From the NCBI GenBank assembly GCA_016185245.1, contig JACPNZ010000005.1, forward strand, positions 124,001-188,000: DNA of 64,000 nucleotides. The letters run 5' to 3'. Source of the DNA: Hyphomicrobiales bacterium. Lineage in GTDB: Bacteria; Pseudomonadota; Alphaproteobacteria; Rhizobiales; Aestuariivirgaceae. Made by a program: the position numbers and the translations under genes. Below are positions 1 through 10,415 of this stretch, one piece after another (the stretch's first letter is position 1; every line of letters begins with the position of its first letter). The notes below the pieces were generated by a model. It was not told the origin of the DNA. It worked only from the letters and a program-made list of their open reading frames with translations, and ran no database searches.

Positions 1-1
1 C

Positions 2-253
2 GTGGCGCCCGAGGCCCGTAAGATGGGGCTCGGCAGCCTGCTGATGGTCGAGGCCGAGCGAATGGCCCGCGCGCAAGACTTTGCCACGGTGAGTCTCGCG
101 ACCTTCGCCGGCGACCCCGGCCTCGTTTCCTTTTACCGGCGGCTTGGCTATGCGATCCGCGGCACCCGGCCGATCGCTCCCCACCCCACGCTGGAAGTGG
201 GCGGCGACTGGGCCCTCATGGCCAAGGACCTGGGCTCCTCCCCGGGTCTATGA
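2..253 (+). CDS. GNAT-family N-acetyltransferase, C-terminal part (5' end outside window)
   Basis: The frame is open from the window edge, so the true start lies upstream and only the last 83 or so residues are visible. They fit the acetyl-CoA-binding half of a GNAT fold. A V-x-PEARKMGLGSLL stretch matches motif A (Q/R-x-x-G-x-G/A), followed by a helix. A later VSFYRRLGY segment matches the usual motif B ending (FY-x-x-x-GF/Y). GNAT enzymes move an acetyl group from acetyl-CoA to an amine; the substrate cannot be read from this fragment. The following ABC transporter gene starts 31 bases downstream on the same strand. The family call is good; specificity is unknown. Confidence 0.75.
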   Translation: MAPEARKMGLGSLLMVEAERMARAQDFATVSLATFAGDPGLVSFYRRLGYAIRGTRPIAPHPTLEVGGDWALMAKDLGSSPGL

Positions 254-284
254 AAGCCGCGCCCACGCGCCTATATCCTGCGCC

Positions 285-2159
<1,875 letters not shown>

Positions 2160-2171
2160 TCCTTTCCAACC

Positions 2172-3116
2172 ATGGCCGAATCCCGCTTCACCCTGACGAT
2201 CGCCGATCTCGATCTGGGCGATGCGCAAGACTTGGCCGATGCCATCGACATCGATCCGCGCCTCGAACCCCTGGCCATCGCCATCAGCGAGACCGACGAA
2301 ACGCAATCCCGCTGGGAGGTCATCGTCTATTTCGCCACCGCCGGCGCCGCCGAGACTGCCCGTAGCACCTTGGCATCGCACACCCTCTGGGTTGCACCCC
2401 TCATCCCGCAAGATTGGGTGCGCCAATCGCTGGAAGGCCTCGGCCCGGTGGCGGCGGGACGCTTCTACCTGCACGGCTCCCACGACCGCGAGCGGCGCCG
2501 GACCGGCGGCATCGCGCTCGAGATCGACGCCGGCACCGCCTTCGGCACCGGCCACCACGGCACTACCGAAGGCTGCCTGATCGCGCTTGACCGCATTCTG
2601 AAGCGACGGCGGCCCCGGCGCATCCTCGACGTCGGCTGCGGCACCGGTGTGCTCGCCATTGCCGCCGCCCGCGCCGCGCGGACAACAGCCATCGCCAGCG
2701 ACATCGATCCGGAAGCGGTGCGGGTCACCAGCGAGAACGCCCGCCGCAATGGCGTTGTGCCGCTCATCCGCGCCTTCACTGCCGCGGGTCTCAAGGATCG
2801 GCGCATCGCCGCCGCCGCCCCCTTCGACCTGATCTTCGCCAATATCCTCGCCAGGCCGCTGGTCAATCTGGCTACAGGCCTTGCGCAGGTTCTTGAACCC
2901 GGCGGGGCCCTGGTGCTGTCGGGGCTGACCCGCGATCAGTGCCGCTGGATTGTCGCCACCTATCGCAACCGCGGCTTGGTTCCCGCAGCGAAGATCGTTC
3001 GTGGCAACTGGGCGGCTTTGCTACTCACGAAGCCACAAAACAAAAAGCACCCGGAGTGTTTCCACGCCGGGTGCCCGTCAACCGGAGCGACTGGCCCCGG
3101 CTGGGAGGAAGCCTGA
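2172..3116 (+). CDS. prmA: Ribosomal protein L11 methyltransferase
   Basis: PrmA trimethylates ribosomal protein L11 using S-adenosylmethionine. The 314-residue protein carries the family block AGTAFGTGHHGTT (residues 120-132), the SAM-binding motif ILDVGCGTG (151-159), an acidic SAM contact in SDIDPEA (176-182) and the catalytic-site FANILARPL segment (222-230). It starts 12 bases after the ABC exporter gene, suggesting co-transcription. Conserved PrmA homology should end near residue 287. The last 27 or so residues read through a hairpin that acts as a terminator on the other strand, so this tail looks like a late stop rather than a domain. Confidence 0.93.
   Translation: MAESRFTLTIADLDLGDAQDLADAIDIDPRLEPLAIAISETDETQSRWEVIVYFATAGAAETARSTLASHTLWVAPLIPQDWVRQSLEGLGPVAAGRFYLHGSHDRERRRTGGIALEIDAGTAFGTGHHGTTEGCLIALDRILKRRRPRRILDVGCGTGVLAIAAARAARTTAIASDIDPEAVRVTSENARRNGVVPLIRAFTAAGLKDRRIAAAAPFDLIFANILARPLVNLATGLAQVLEPGGALVLSGLTRDQCRWIVATYRNRGLVPAAKIVRGNWAALLLTKPQNKKHPECFHAGCPSTGATGPGWEEA
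3042..3074 (-). terminator. Rho-independent terminator of the DUF1127 gene, inside the prmA 3' end
   Basis: GCACCCGG (3047-3054) pairs with CCGGGTGC (3067-3074) across a 12-base loop. Read on the minus strand the stem is followed by a T-rich run (complement of 3036-3046), which is what an intrinsic terminator for the minus-strand gene ending at 3138 should look like. It lies within the last codons of prmA. Confidence 0.7.
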
Positions 3117-3137
3117 AACGTCAGGCTCGAGTTTTAG

Positions 3138-3332
3138 CTAGCTGCCCCAGACCATCTTGTGGATCTCCGAGCGCTTGAGGCCGATGTCGGCCAGCATGCG
3201 GTCATCGAGCTGGGCCAACTGACGTTCGGCCCGGCTCAAGGCAAAGAAGTTGCGCAAACGGTTTAGGAGGCCCGCTGGGCGGCCGATACGGTCGATGCGG
3301 ATGGCCTCACGGCCGATGGTAGTGGTGGTCAT
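3138..3332 (-). CDS. DUF1127 domain small protein
   Basis: This 64-residue protein ends in the DUF1127 (YjiS-like) pattern: a helix with LSRAERQLAQLDDRMLADIG, then LKRSEI. Such short arginine-rich proteins are abundant in Rhizobiales; some have been linked to RNA turnover and to phosphate or nitrogen metabolism, but I can assign no specific role here. The start is supported by AAGGAG (complement of 3340-3345) seven bases upstream of the ATG. It converges on prmA and has its own terminator inside the prmA tail. Confidence 0.85.
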   Translation of the reverse strand: MTTTTIGREAIRIDRIGRPAGLLNRLRNFFALSRAERQLAQLDDRMLADIGLKRSEIHKMVWGS

Positions 3333-3772
3333 GGTCGGTCTCCTTTCGCCTCGATAGCCGTCCCGCGGATCCGGGTCTCAGCCTTCGACTTGCTCAATTC
3401 CTAGTGCATCGCACAATCATTTTGATGATATAGGCCGCTGACATCGGCAAATCCATGGGCACTATGGCGTCTCAGATATGCTTTAATTGCATATCTCGTT
3501 CATCTTTCGTTAAGAACTGCATGCCTGTGCAAAGAAAAAATATAAACTATTGAAATGCGGAGAATATATAGACGAAACAGGTTTCTCAAGGCGGCCGGAT
3601 TGGGTCCACATGACCGGGGCTCACCCATGCATTCAGCTACCCATTGGTAATTTTCCATGCAAAAACAACATAGACGTATTTGAGCATTTCTATTGCGTCG
3701 CACAACAGGTCTCCGAAACTAAAATGCCCGGCCGCAGGGGCCGGGCACCAAGGTTGGAAGTGATTTAGCTTC
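3333..3772. other. Intergenic region, 440 bases, relatively AT-rich
   Basis: This holds the upstream region of the DUF1127 gene (left) and the cspA terminator (right). It is clearly more AT-rich than its surroundings, especially around 3470-3560. Short open frames inside it (such as 3500-3703 minus and 3550-3768 plus) have no recognisable domain and cannot be supported as genes. I see no convincing -10/-35 pair. Confidence 0.5.
3721..3746 (-). terminator. Rho-independent terminator downstream of the cold-shock gene
   Basis: GCCCGGCC (3726-3733) and GGCCGGGC (3739-3746) form an 8-bp perfect stem with a 5-base loop. On the minus strand it is followed by ATTTTAG (complement of 3719-3725). It lies 27 bases past the cspA stop codon. 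Confidence 0.8.
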
Positions 3773-3982
3773 TTAGGCGGCCTGCAGATTGCCCGCCGAG
3801 CTCTTGCCCGTGCGCTTGTCGGTCACGATCTCGAATGAGACCTTCTGGCCTTCCTTCAGCGTGCGCAGCCCCGCACGTTCGACAGCGGAAATATGGACGA
3901 AGACGTCCTTGTTGCCGTTGTCGGGCTGAATGAAGCCGTAGCCCTTCTGCTCGTTAAACCACTTCACAGTGCCCGTATTCAT
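3773..3982 (-). CDS. cspA: Cold-shock domain protein
   Basis: This is a 69-residue single cold-shock domain protein. It has both RNA-binding motifs, KGYGFI (RNP1) and DVFVH (RNP2), in the order [15 protein letters not shown] then [11 protein letters not shown]. Csp proteins bind single-stranded RNA and loosen structure during cold or general stress. The frame is open 59 codons further upstream, but domain homology begins at the methionine at 3982, which gives the standard family length. It is monocistronic, with a strong terminator just downstream. The symbol is generic, since alphaproteobacteria carry several csp paralogues. Confidence 0.92.
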   Translation of the reverse strand: MNTGTVKWFNEQKGYGFIQPDNGNKDVFVHISAVERAGLRTLKEGQKVSFEIVTDKRTGKSSAGNLQAA

Positions 3983-4201
3983 GGGAAGTCCTTCAGTTGG
4001 GTTATAGAAAGGTCTCGAGAGAGCTTTCAGGCACGCCCAAGACCCGTTGTCGATAATTGGAGGAGTCTTGCGTGCGCGCGCCAACTGGGAGCGTAGCGGC
4101 CAATCGTCCGGCCCAAGTGTCGATGCTGGATTTATGAAGCACCGGGCGCCGCGATGCAAGCCAATTCATTTCCCAAGCGTCATGGGGCTTTTACAGTATC
4201 G

Positions 4202-5158
4202 CTAGGATGCAAGTCGGCGGGTCATGGCGATCAGGGCCTTGGCCGCCCGGTCGAAGGCGCCGAATTGCTTTTGCATCTGCTCGACCAGTTCCGGATAGCG
4301 CTTCCGCCGCTCCGCCCACAGCTGCGAGGAGAAGTGCCAGACATTGCCGCCGGCATTGACCTCGAGCACGTAGAGCTTGCCGCTGCGAGCATCGCGAATG
4401 ACGTCGACGCCGAGCAGCGGCACCTCGGAAAAGACCTTCGCCACTTTCCTGGCCAGCGCCACCGGTTCCGGGTAGTCGCCATGGGTGTAGGTGCGTTCTC
4501 CGTCGCTGGTTGCGACGTCGGCGGCTTCCAGTTCGGCATCGGGGGCGGTGAGATCGGGCCGCGGCGCCACCAGCGTGGTGAACTGCGCATACAGGGGCTC
4601 GCCGCACAGACACAGCACCCGGAACTTCGACGGGTTGACGCCGGTATCGATGAAGGGCTGGACGATCATCGCCGTCCGGTTGAGATGGTGATCGGCGGGA
4701 AAATCCTGGGGGCCCGCCGCCGCCAGGCGCTGGCGCCGGAACAGCTGCACACCCGCCCCATGCGATGTCATGTGCAGGGACTGCGGCTTGACCAGCACAT
4801 GGCTGCCCCACACCGCGGGGTCCAACTCCATGCCGAAGCGGAAAACCTGCGAATGGAGCACGTCGATGCCGGCGTCTGCCAGCATTTTCCACTGCTCGAA
4901 CTTCTCGATCGGTCGATTGCAAATGACCCGGCCCCGCAGCGGACGGAATGGCGCACCCGGATTGAAGGCCACCGTCAGCGTCGGTTCGCGCCACACGGCG
5001 GCGGGAACTTCCGAGCTATCGGCTGTCGCGCCCACCACATAGACGCGGATGTCGTCGGCGCGCGCCGCCACGCGGTTGCCGATGTCGATGAAATCGGCCG
5101 GATCGTAGCTCGAGTTGTGAACCGCCAGAATGAGGTTCTTGCGCGTGGTGAATACCAT
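4202..5158 (-). CDS. ATP-grasp-like protein of unknown function
   Basis: This 318-residue soluble protein has a C-terminal half resembling ATP-grasp enzymes. A segment LLGVDVIRDARSGKLYVLEVN, followed by AGGN, corresponds to the Mg-ATP-binding strand pair seen in RimK and glutathione synthetase relatives (D..., E-x-N). The N-terminal half (AVHNSSYDPADFIDIGNR...) is not one I recognise. ATP-grasp enzymes ligate a carboxylate to an amine or thiol through an acylphosphate, so a peptide-ligase role is conceivable, but the substrate is unknown. It stands alone on the minus strand, divergent from the aminopeptidase gene. Family confidence is moderate. Confidence 0.6.
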   Translation of the reverse strand: MVFTTRKNLILAVHNSSYDPADFIDIGNRVAARADDIRVYVVGATADSSEVPAAVWREPTLTVAFNPGAPFRPLRGRVICNRPIEKFEQWKMLADAGIDVLHSQVFRFGMELDPAVWGSHVLVKPQSLHMTSHGAGVQLFRRQRLAAAGPQDFPADHHLNRTAMIVQPFIDTGVNPSKFRVLCLCGEPLYAQFTTLVAPRPDLTAPDAELEAADVATSDGERTYTHGDYPEPVALARKVAKVFSEVPLLGVDVIRDARSGKLYVLEVNAGGNVWHFSSQLWAERRKRYPELVEQMQKQFGAFDRAAKALIAMTRRLAS

Positions 5159-5293
5159 CGCCGGTTCCTTAGGGCCCTCAGAACTGGCCCTGTCTAGTCA
5201 GAGCCGCTGCCTGTCGCAAGCCATACATTTGCAATTCTGGACGGCTGGCCGATTTCCCGTTACCCCTCGCTTTCCGGCAACCAAGGGCACTTC

Positions 5294-7105
5294 ATGACCC
5301 GCACCCCCCGCCATGCCGCGGCAGGAAACTCCAACGGTCCCGTCGCATTGCTCCGTGCCGAACTGCGCCGCCGCCGACTCGCTGGCCTGATCGTGCCGCG
5401 CCAGGACGAATTCGGCGGCGAGGAGGTGGCGGCCTATGCCGAGCGCCTGCGCTGGCTCACCGGCTTCACCGGTTCCTGGGGCCTCGCCATTCTCACGCTA
5501 CGGGCCGGCGCCATCTTCGTTGACGGCCGCTACACCACCCAGGTGCGCAACCAGATCGATACAAGACTGTTTGCCCCTCTGCACCTGAAGGACGATCCCC
5601 CCGACCGCTGGATCGCCGCCAATGTCCGCAAGGGCGAGCGCTTGGGCTTCGATCCCTGGCTGCTTGCCGCCGGCGAGGCCGACCGCTTCGCCCGGGCCTG
5701 CGCGGCGAGCGGCGCAAAGCTCGTGGCGGTGGCCGGCAATCCCATCGATGCCGTGTGGCAGGAGCAGCCGGCGCGGCCACAGAATCCGGTTTCCGGCCAG
5801 CCCACCCAACTGGCCGGCCGCCGTGCTGCCGACAAGCTCAAAGGCATCAGGAAGACGCTTGGCCTGGCGGCCGCCGACGCCACCGTGCTGACCGACCCCT
5901 GCTCCATCGCCTGGCTGTTCAACATTCGTGGGCGCGACATTGCCCACGCCCCCGTGGTGCTGGCCTACGCGATCATCCATCGCCGCGCCAGGCCGGACCT
6001 CTTCATTGCACCCGGGCGCATCGACAAGGCCGTGCGTAGCCGCCTCGGCCGGATCGCCCGCCTGGTCGATCCCGGCGCCATCGATGCGGCACTGGCGGGC
6101 CTCGGCCGCCGCAAGGCCAGAGTTCTGCTCGATCCCGACGCAACCCCCTGCCGCATCCGCGACCGGCTGAAATCGGCCGGTGCCACGATCATCCGCGGGC
6201 CCGATCCCTGCCTTCTTCCCAAGGCCCGCAAGAACCGCAACGAGCGCCAGGGAGCGCGCGCCGCGCAGCTTCGCGACGGGTTGGCGGTGGCCCGCTTTCT
6301 CTGTTGGCTCGAGACCGCCGCACCCACGGCCCTGCGCGAGTCGGAAGCGGCGGCGCGGCTCGATGCCTTCCGCCTTGCCTCCAAGGAATATCTGGGGCCG
6401 TCCTTCGAGACCATTGCCGCCGCCGGCGCCCATGCCGCCATTCCCCACTACCGGGTGACCCCCGCGACCGACCGGCCGCTCAAGGCGGGCGAGATCTTCC
6501 TGATCGATTCCGGCGGCCAGTACCGCGACGGGACCACCGACATCACCCGCACCACGGTGATCGGTCAGCCGACGGAGAACATGCGTGACCGCTTCACCCG
6601 GGTCTTGAAGGGCATGATGGCCGTGTCGCGCCTGCGCTTTCCCACGGGAACGGCGGGTTCGCAGATCGACGCCACGGCGCGCAGCGCGCTGTGGGCGGCG
6701 GGCCTCGACTACGACCACGGCACCGGCCACGGCGTCGGCTCCTATCTGTCGGTGCATGAGGGGCCGGCCCGCATCAACAAGTCGGACCGCACGCCGCTCG
6801 AGCCCGGCATGATCCTCTCCAACGAGCCGGGCTACTACAAGGCCGGCCACTACGGCATCCGCATCGAGAATCTCCTGATGGTGCGCGAGGCCGAGGCGAT
6901 TGCCGGCGGCGAGCGCCCGATGCTCGGCTTCGAGACGCTGACGCTCTGCCCGATCGAGCGCCGGCTCGTCGATCGCCATTTGCTGACCAAGGACGACGTG
7001 ATCTGGTTCGACAGCTACCATGCCCGGGTGCTGAAGGAGCTGGCCCCGCATCTTTCCGGCGCCGAACTCGCCTGGCTGCAGAAAGCCTGCGCGCCCTTGG
7101 CGTGA
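5294..7105 (+). CDS. pepP: Xaa-Pro aminopeptidase (aminopeptidase P, M24B)
   Basis: This 603-residue protein has the three-part layout of the long aminopeptidase P form: two creatinase-like N-terminal domains followed by a pita-bread catalytic domain (from about residue 335). All five dinuclear metal ligands can be seen in the last domain: Asp in LIDSGGQY, Asp in TTDITRTT, His in GHGVGSYLSVHEG, Glu in SNEPGYY and Glu in IRIENL. The enzyme removes an N-terminal residue preceding proline. It contrasts with the second M24-fold protein at 9257-10408, which has lost these ligands. It converges on prs with a 25-base gap. Confidence 0.9.
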   Translation: MTRTPRHAAAGNSNGPVALLRAELRRRRLAGLIVPRQDEFGGEEVAAYAERLRWLTGFTGSWGLAILTLRAGAIFVDGRYTTQVRNQIDTRLFAPLHLKDDPPDRWIAANVRKGERLGFDPWLLAAGEADRFARACAASGAKLVAVAGNPIDAVWQEQPARPQNPVSGQPTQLAGRRAADKLKGIRKTLGLAAADATVLTDPCSIAWLFNIRGRDIAHAPVVLAYAIIHRRARPDLFIAPGRIDKAVRSRLGRIARLVDPGAIDAALAGLGRRKARVLLDPDATPCRIRDRLKSAGATIIRGPDPCLLPKARKNRNERQGARAAQLRDGLAVARFLCWLETAAPTALRESEAAARLDAFRLASKEYLGPSFETIAAAGAHAAIPHYRVTPATDRPLKAGEIFLIDSGGQYRDGTTDITRTTVIGQPTENMRDRFTRVLKGMMAVSRLRFPTGTAGSQIDATARSALWAAGLDYDHGTGHGVGSYLSVHEGPARINKSDRTPLEPGMILSNEPGYYKAGHYGIRIENLLMVREAEAIAGGERPMLGFETLTLCPIERRLVDRHLLTKDDVIWFDSYHARVLKELAPHLSGAELAWLQKACAPLA

Positions 7106-7130
7106 GTGGCGACTGCACCGCCGCCTGACG

Positions 7131-8066
7131 CTATTCGAACAGGCTCGACACGCTCTCTTCGCGGCTGGTCCGGCCGATCGCCTCGCCGAGCAGGGTGGCG
7201 ACCGGCATGACCCGGATGTTGCGGGCGATCCTCACCGCTTCCGTCGGCTGGATCGAATCGGTGATCACCAGCTCCTTCAGCATCGACGAGGTGATGCGGG
7301 CCACCGCTCCTCCCGACAAGACACCATGGGTGATGTAGGCGGTCACCTCCTTGGCGCCCTTGGTCAGCAAGGCTTCGGCGGCGTTGACCAGGGTCCCGCC
7401 GGAATCGACGATGTCGTCGATCAGGATGCACGACTTGCCCTCGACCGCGCCGATGATGTTCATCACTTCCGATTCGCCCGGCCGGTCGCGGCGCTTGTCG
7501 ACGATGGCGAGCGGCGCCGACAGGCGCTTGGCCAGGGCTCTCGCCCTGACCACGCCGCCCACGTCGGGCGACACCACCACGGTGTTGTTGACGTCGCCAT
7601 GCTGCCTGATATCGCGCACCATCACCGGGCCGGCGAACAGATTGTCGGTCGGAATGTCGAAGACGCCCTGGATCTGCCCGGCATGGAGATCGAGCGTCAG
7701 CACCCGGTCGGCCCCGGCCCGGGTGATGAGATTGGCGACGAGCTTGGCCGATATGGGCGTGCGGGGGCCCGGCTTGCGATCCTGCCTGGCATAGCCGAAA
7801 TAGGGGATGACGGCGGTGATGCGCTTGGCCGAGGCGCGCTTCAGCGCATCGATGATAATCAAAAGCTCCATCAGGTGATCGTTGGCCGGAAACGACGTCG
7901 ACTGGACCACGAACATGTCCTGGCCGCGGACGTTTTCCTGGATCTCGACGAAGACTTCCATGTCGTTGAAGCGCTTCACCACCGCCTTGGTCATCGGCAT
8001 GTTCAGGTACGAACATATGGCTTCCGCCAGCGGCCGGTTGCTGTTGCCGGACACGATCTTCATCAT
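7131..8066 (-). CDS. prs: Ribose-phosphate pyrophosphokinase (PRPP synthetase)
   Basis: This makes 5-phosphoribosyl-1-pyrophosphate from ribose 5-phosphate and ATP for nucleotide, histidine and tryptophan synthesis. The 311-residue length is standard. Visible signatures are the N-terminal [12 protein letters not shown], the [10 protein letters not shown] effector strand, [12 protein letters not shown] near the ATP site, the [15 protein letters not shown] block, and the PRPP-binding loop [13 protein letters not shown] near residues 215-227. Two ATGs are adjacent (8066 and 8063); either could start translation. Its upstream neighbour, 96 bases away on the same strand, is a lipoprotein gene; co-transcription is possible. 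Confidence 0.95.
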   Translation of the reverse strand: MMKIVSGNSNRPLAEAICSYLNMPMTKAVVKRFNDMEVFVEIQENVRGQDMFVVQSTSFPANDHLMELLIIIDALKRASAKRITAVIPYFGYARQDRKPGPRTPISAKLVANLITRAGADRVLTLDLHAGQIQGVFDIPTDNLFAGPVMVRDIRQHGDVNNTVVVSPDVGGVVRARALAKRLSAPLAIVDKRRDRPGESEVMNIIGAVEGKSCILIDDIVDSGGTLVNAAEALLTKGAKEVTAYITHGVLSGGAVARITSSMLKELVITDSIQPTEAVRIARNIRVMPVATLLGEAIGRTSREESVSSLFE

Positions 8067-8162
8067 CTGGTTGTTTCCCCGCCGGTGAAGCTGGGCGGTC
8101 TATAACAACCGAATCCCGCCTATGCAAACCCGTAGCTGCCGGCGGTGGACGAAGCCTGCCGG

Positions 8163-9254
8163 TCAGCGGTAGCGGTTGATGATGTCGAAAATGCCGGAGG
8201 ATGCCGCCTGGGCGACGACGGTGGCAGCATCCCCCCAGCCATTGTCGAGAGCGCCAGCCGGTATGGCATTGGCCTGCTTGACGTCGCCCAGCAGTTTGCC
8301 CTTGGGCGTTTCGACGGTCCAGCGCAGTGCCACCTGCTGGCGGCCATCCTTCGGCGCCGACACCTCGACCGTGCCGGCAATCGTCAGGGCATCGGCGCGC
8401 GGCGATGTCACCACCGGCCAGCCGGCGGCACTGAGGGTGCGGCGCATGGCGACGGTAAGCTCATCGCCGCCGCCGGGCGAGCCCCTGACCGTCACCACCG
8501 CCACGGCCCGGATCACTGCCTTGCCCTTGCCGGCGATCGGCGCCTCGGGCAGCGGCGCGGGCACCGAATTGGCCGTCTCGGTCGGTGCCGCCGTGCCGTC
8601 ACCGTCCTGCGGCGTGGCCGCGGCCACCACCGCATCCGGTCCGTTGAGGGTTTCGAGATCGATGTCATACTTGGCGCCGGGCCCGGCGGCGACGAAGACA
8701 CGGGCGGGCGGCATCAGGAGGGTCGATATCCTGGTGGCATAGCCGAGTCCGGAAAGCTTGCCGGCGATTTCCCGGCCGATGGTCTCGGCGATGGTCTGCA
8801 GGGTTTCGCTGCTGACCGCGGCCCACGGATCGCCACCGGCGGGGCCGATACCAAGATCGCCCGGCACCTCGTCGACCAGCACGCCCTGCTCGTCGCGCAG
8901 TTCCAGCATGTTGGAGACATGCACCTGGCCGCCGACCGAGGCCGCCCGGAACTTAAGCGTGAGTGAAAAACTGCCGGTCTGGAAATTGCCTTCGACGATG
9001 CCGACGTCATGCTGGCCGGCCGAAATCGCCAGGGCCTGCTTGAAATCCCTGGCCTTGTCGGGTGGCATGCCGGTGAGCTGGGCGAGCTGCACCGGTGGCG
9101 GCGTCTTGCCCTTGGGGTTGGGCGCGGTGATGTTGTCGCCGAGGGTGGAGCCTCCAGCGCAGGCGACGAGCAACAGCATGAGGCCCAGCAGCGTCAGGCC
9201 ACGCAGCCAGTGGCCCACAACGCCACCTGCCCGACTCAGCGAAGGTTCGAACAT
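8163..9254 (-). CDS. Predicted lipoprotein of unknown function
   Basis: This 363-residue protein starts with a signal peptide whose hydrophobic core LLGLMLLLVAC ends in a lipobox cysteine near residue 33, predicting a lipid-anchored envelope protein. The mature part is mostly soluble, with an acidic/proline-rich linker (PAPLPEAPIAGKG) between two halves. I do not recognise the family. The reading frame is open far upstream into the next gene, but the ATG at 9254 gives a clean signal peptide and lies 2 bases beyond the stop codon of the M24-fold gene, so the pair is probably one transcript. Confidence 0.7.
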   Translation of the reverse strand: MFEPSLSRAGGVVGHWLRGLTLLGLMLLLVACAGGSTLGDNITAPNPKGKTPPPVQLAQLTGMPPDKARDFKQALAISAGQHDVGIVEGNFQTGSFSLTLKFRAASVGGQVHVSNMLELRDEQGVLVDEVPGDLGIGPAGGDPWAAVSSETLQTIAETIGREIAGKLSGLGYATRISTLLMPPARVFVAAGPGAKYDIDLETLNGPDAVVAAATPQDGDGTAAPTETANSVPAPLPEAPIAGKGKAVIRAVAVVTVRGSPGGGDELTVAMRRTLSAAGWPVVTSPRADALTIAGTVEVSAPKDGRQQVALRWTVETPKGKLLGDVKQANAIPAGALDNGWGDAATVVAQAASSGIFDIINRYR

Positions 9255-9256
9255 GG

Positions 9257-10408
9257 CTAGCGGACTATCATATCCAGCGGATAGGTGGAAACCGGCTCGG
9301 CCTTGTTTTCGCCAACGATGTAGGTGCGGCCCAGGCAATAGGCCGCCGCCCTCTCCGAATCCATCAGGATCATGTGGGCGAAGAACACCATGCCGGGGCC
9401 GATTTCGTGGGGATTGTCGCGATAGAACATCGGGGCATCCATCCAGCTCGGAGTGAACTTGGCGCCCAGCGAATAGCCGCAGGCATTGAGCCGGTGTTCG
9501 GCCATGCCGTGGGCCTCCATCACCCTTGCATGGGCCTCGAACACCTCGCCCGCCGTGTGGCCGGGCTTCAGCACGTCCTCGACCGCGGCGAGGGCCTCGC
9601 GGCTTGCGGCTTCCATGCGGAGATGCTGCTGGCGCGGCTTGCCGATGATCAGCGTGCGCATGAAGGCCGCATGGTAGTGGCGGTAGACGCCGGCCCATTC
9701 CAGCGTCAGCTGATCGCGCTTGCCGAGCTTGCGGCGGCCCGACTTGTAGCGGCAAAGGAGCGCATCGGGCCCCGAGCCGATGATGAACTCGTTGGCCGGA
9801 TAATCGCCGCCGCCAGCGAAGATCGCACCCTGCTGGGCGGCGAGGATGTCGCCTTCGTCGGCCCCGGCCTTGGTTTTCCTCACCGCCGCCTTCAGCGCGG
9901 CATCGCCGAGCTTTCCGGCCTTGCGCACATAGGCGAGCTCCGCCTTCGACTTGACCACCCGGATGCGATTGACCAGATCGCTCGCCTCGGAAAGCCTGCA
10001 AAAGCCGGCAAGGGCCGTCTCGACCGCCTTGCCGTTGTAGTGGGTGAGGCCATAGGAATTACTCTCGATGCCGAGGCGTTTTCCTTGCGCTCCCAGACTT
10101 TGCAGCATGTCCTTCAGCTGATCGGCGGGCCTTGCCCCCGCCGCATCGGTCCAGATGCGGATGTCGGCGATGATCGAGGTGTGCTGGGCCTGGCGCAGAT
10201 CGGCCGAGCGGGTGAGCAGCGCCAGCCTGCCGTCGCCGCCGAGATAGAGGCACTGGAAGAAACAGAAGCCGAAGCTGTCGTAGCCGGTCAAATAATACAT
10301 GCTCTCCTGCTGGAACATCAGGAGGCCGTCGAGGCCCTCGCGTTCCATCGCCTGGCGCACCTTGTCGATGCGGGCCTGGTATTCGAACGGCGCGAAATGC
10401 AGGGCCAT
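9257..10408 (-). CDS. M24-fold (creatinase/prolidase-like) protein without metal ligands
   Basis: This 383-residue protein has a creatinase N-terminal domain (about 1-140, with MYYLTGYDSF) and a pita-bread domain (about 150-383). The five M24 metal ligands are all replaced. The first Asp is Glu (LTLEWAG), the second Asp is Ala (HYHAAFMRTL), the GHGxG histidine is gone (NACGYSLGA), and the two glutamates are absent from PGMVFFAHMIL and CLGRTYIV. Creatinase is a known metal-independent member of this fold, so a hydrolase with a different mechanism, or a non-catalytic protein, is more likely than a peptidase. It lies between pgeF (7-base gap) and a lipoprotein gene. Confidence 0.75.
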   Translation of the reverse strand: MALHFAPFEYQARIDKVRQAMEREGLDGLLMFQQESMYYLTGYDSFGFCFFQCLYLGGDGRLALLTRSADLRQAQHTSIIADIRIWTDAAGARPADQLKDMLQSLGAQGKRLGIESNSYGLTHYNGKAVETALAGFCRLSEASDLVNRIRVVKSKAELAYVRKAGKLGDAALKAAVRKTKAGADEGDILAAQQGAIFAGGGDYPANEFIIGSGPDALLCRYKSGRRKLGKRDQLTLEWAGVYRHYHAAFMRTLIIGKPRQQHLRMEAASREALAAVEDVLKPGHTAGEVFEAHARVMEAHGMAEHRLNACGYSLGAKFTPSWMDAPMFYRDNPHEIGPGMVFFAHMILMDSERAAAYCLGRTYIVGENKAEPVSTYPLDMIVR

Positions 10409-10415
10409 GGAAACC

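Noticed and set aside
3500..3768. Short frames in the AT-rich gap before the cold-shock gene
   Set aside because: No ribosome-binding site, no homology that I recognise, and both strands are open for similar lengths.
5498..7051. 517-codon frame antisense to aminopeptidase P
   Set aside because: This is a mirror-strand artefact of high GC content; the sense strand encodes an intact enzyme with all catalytic ligands.
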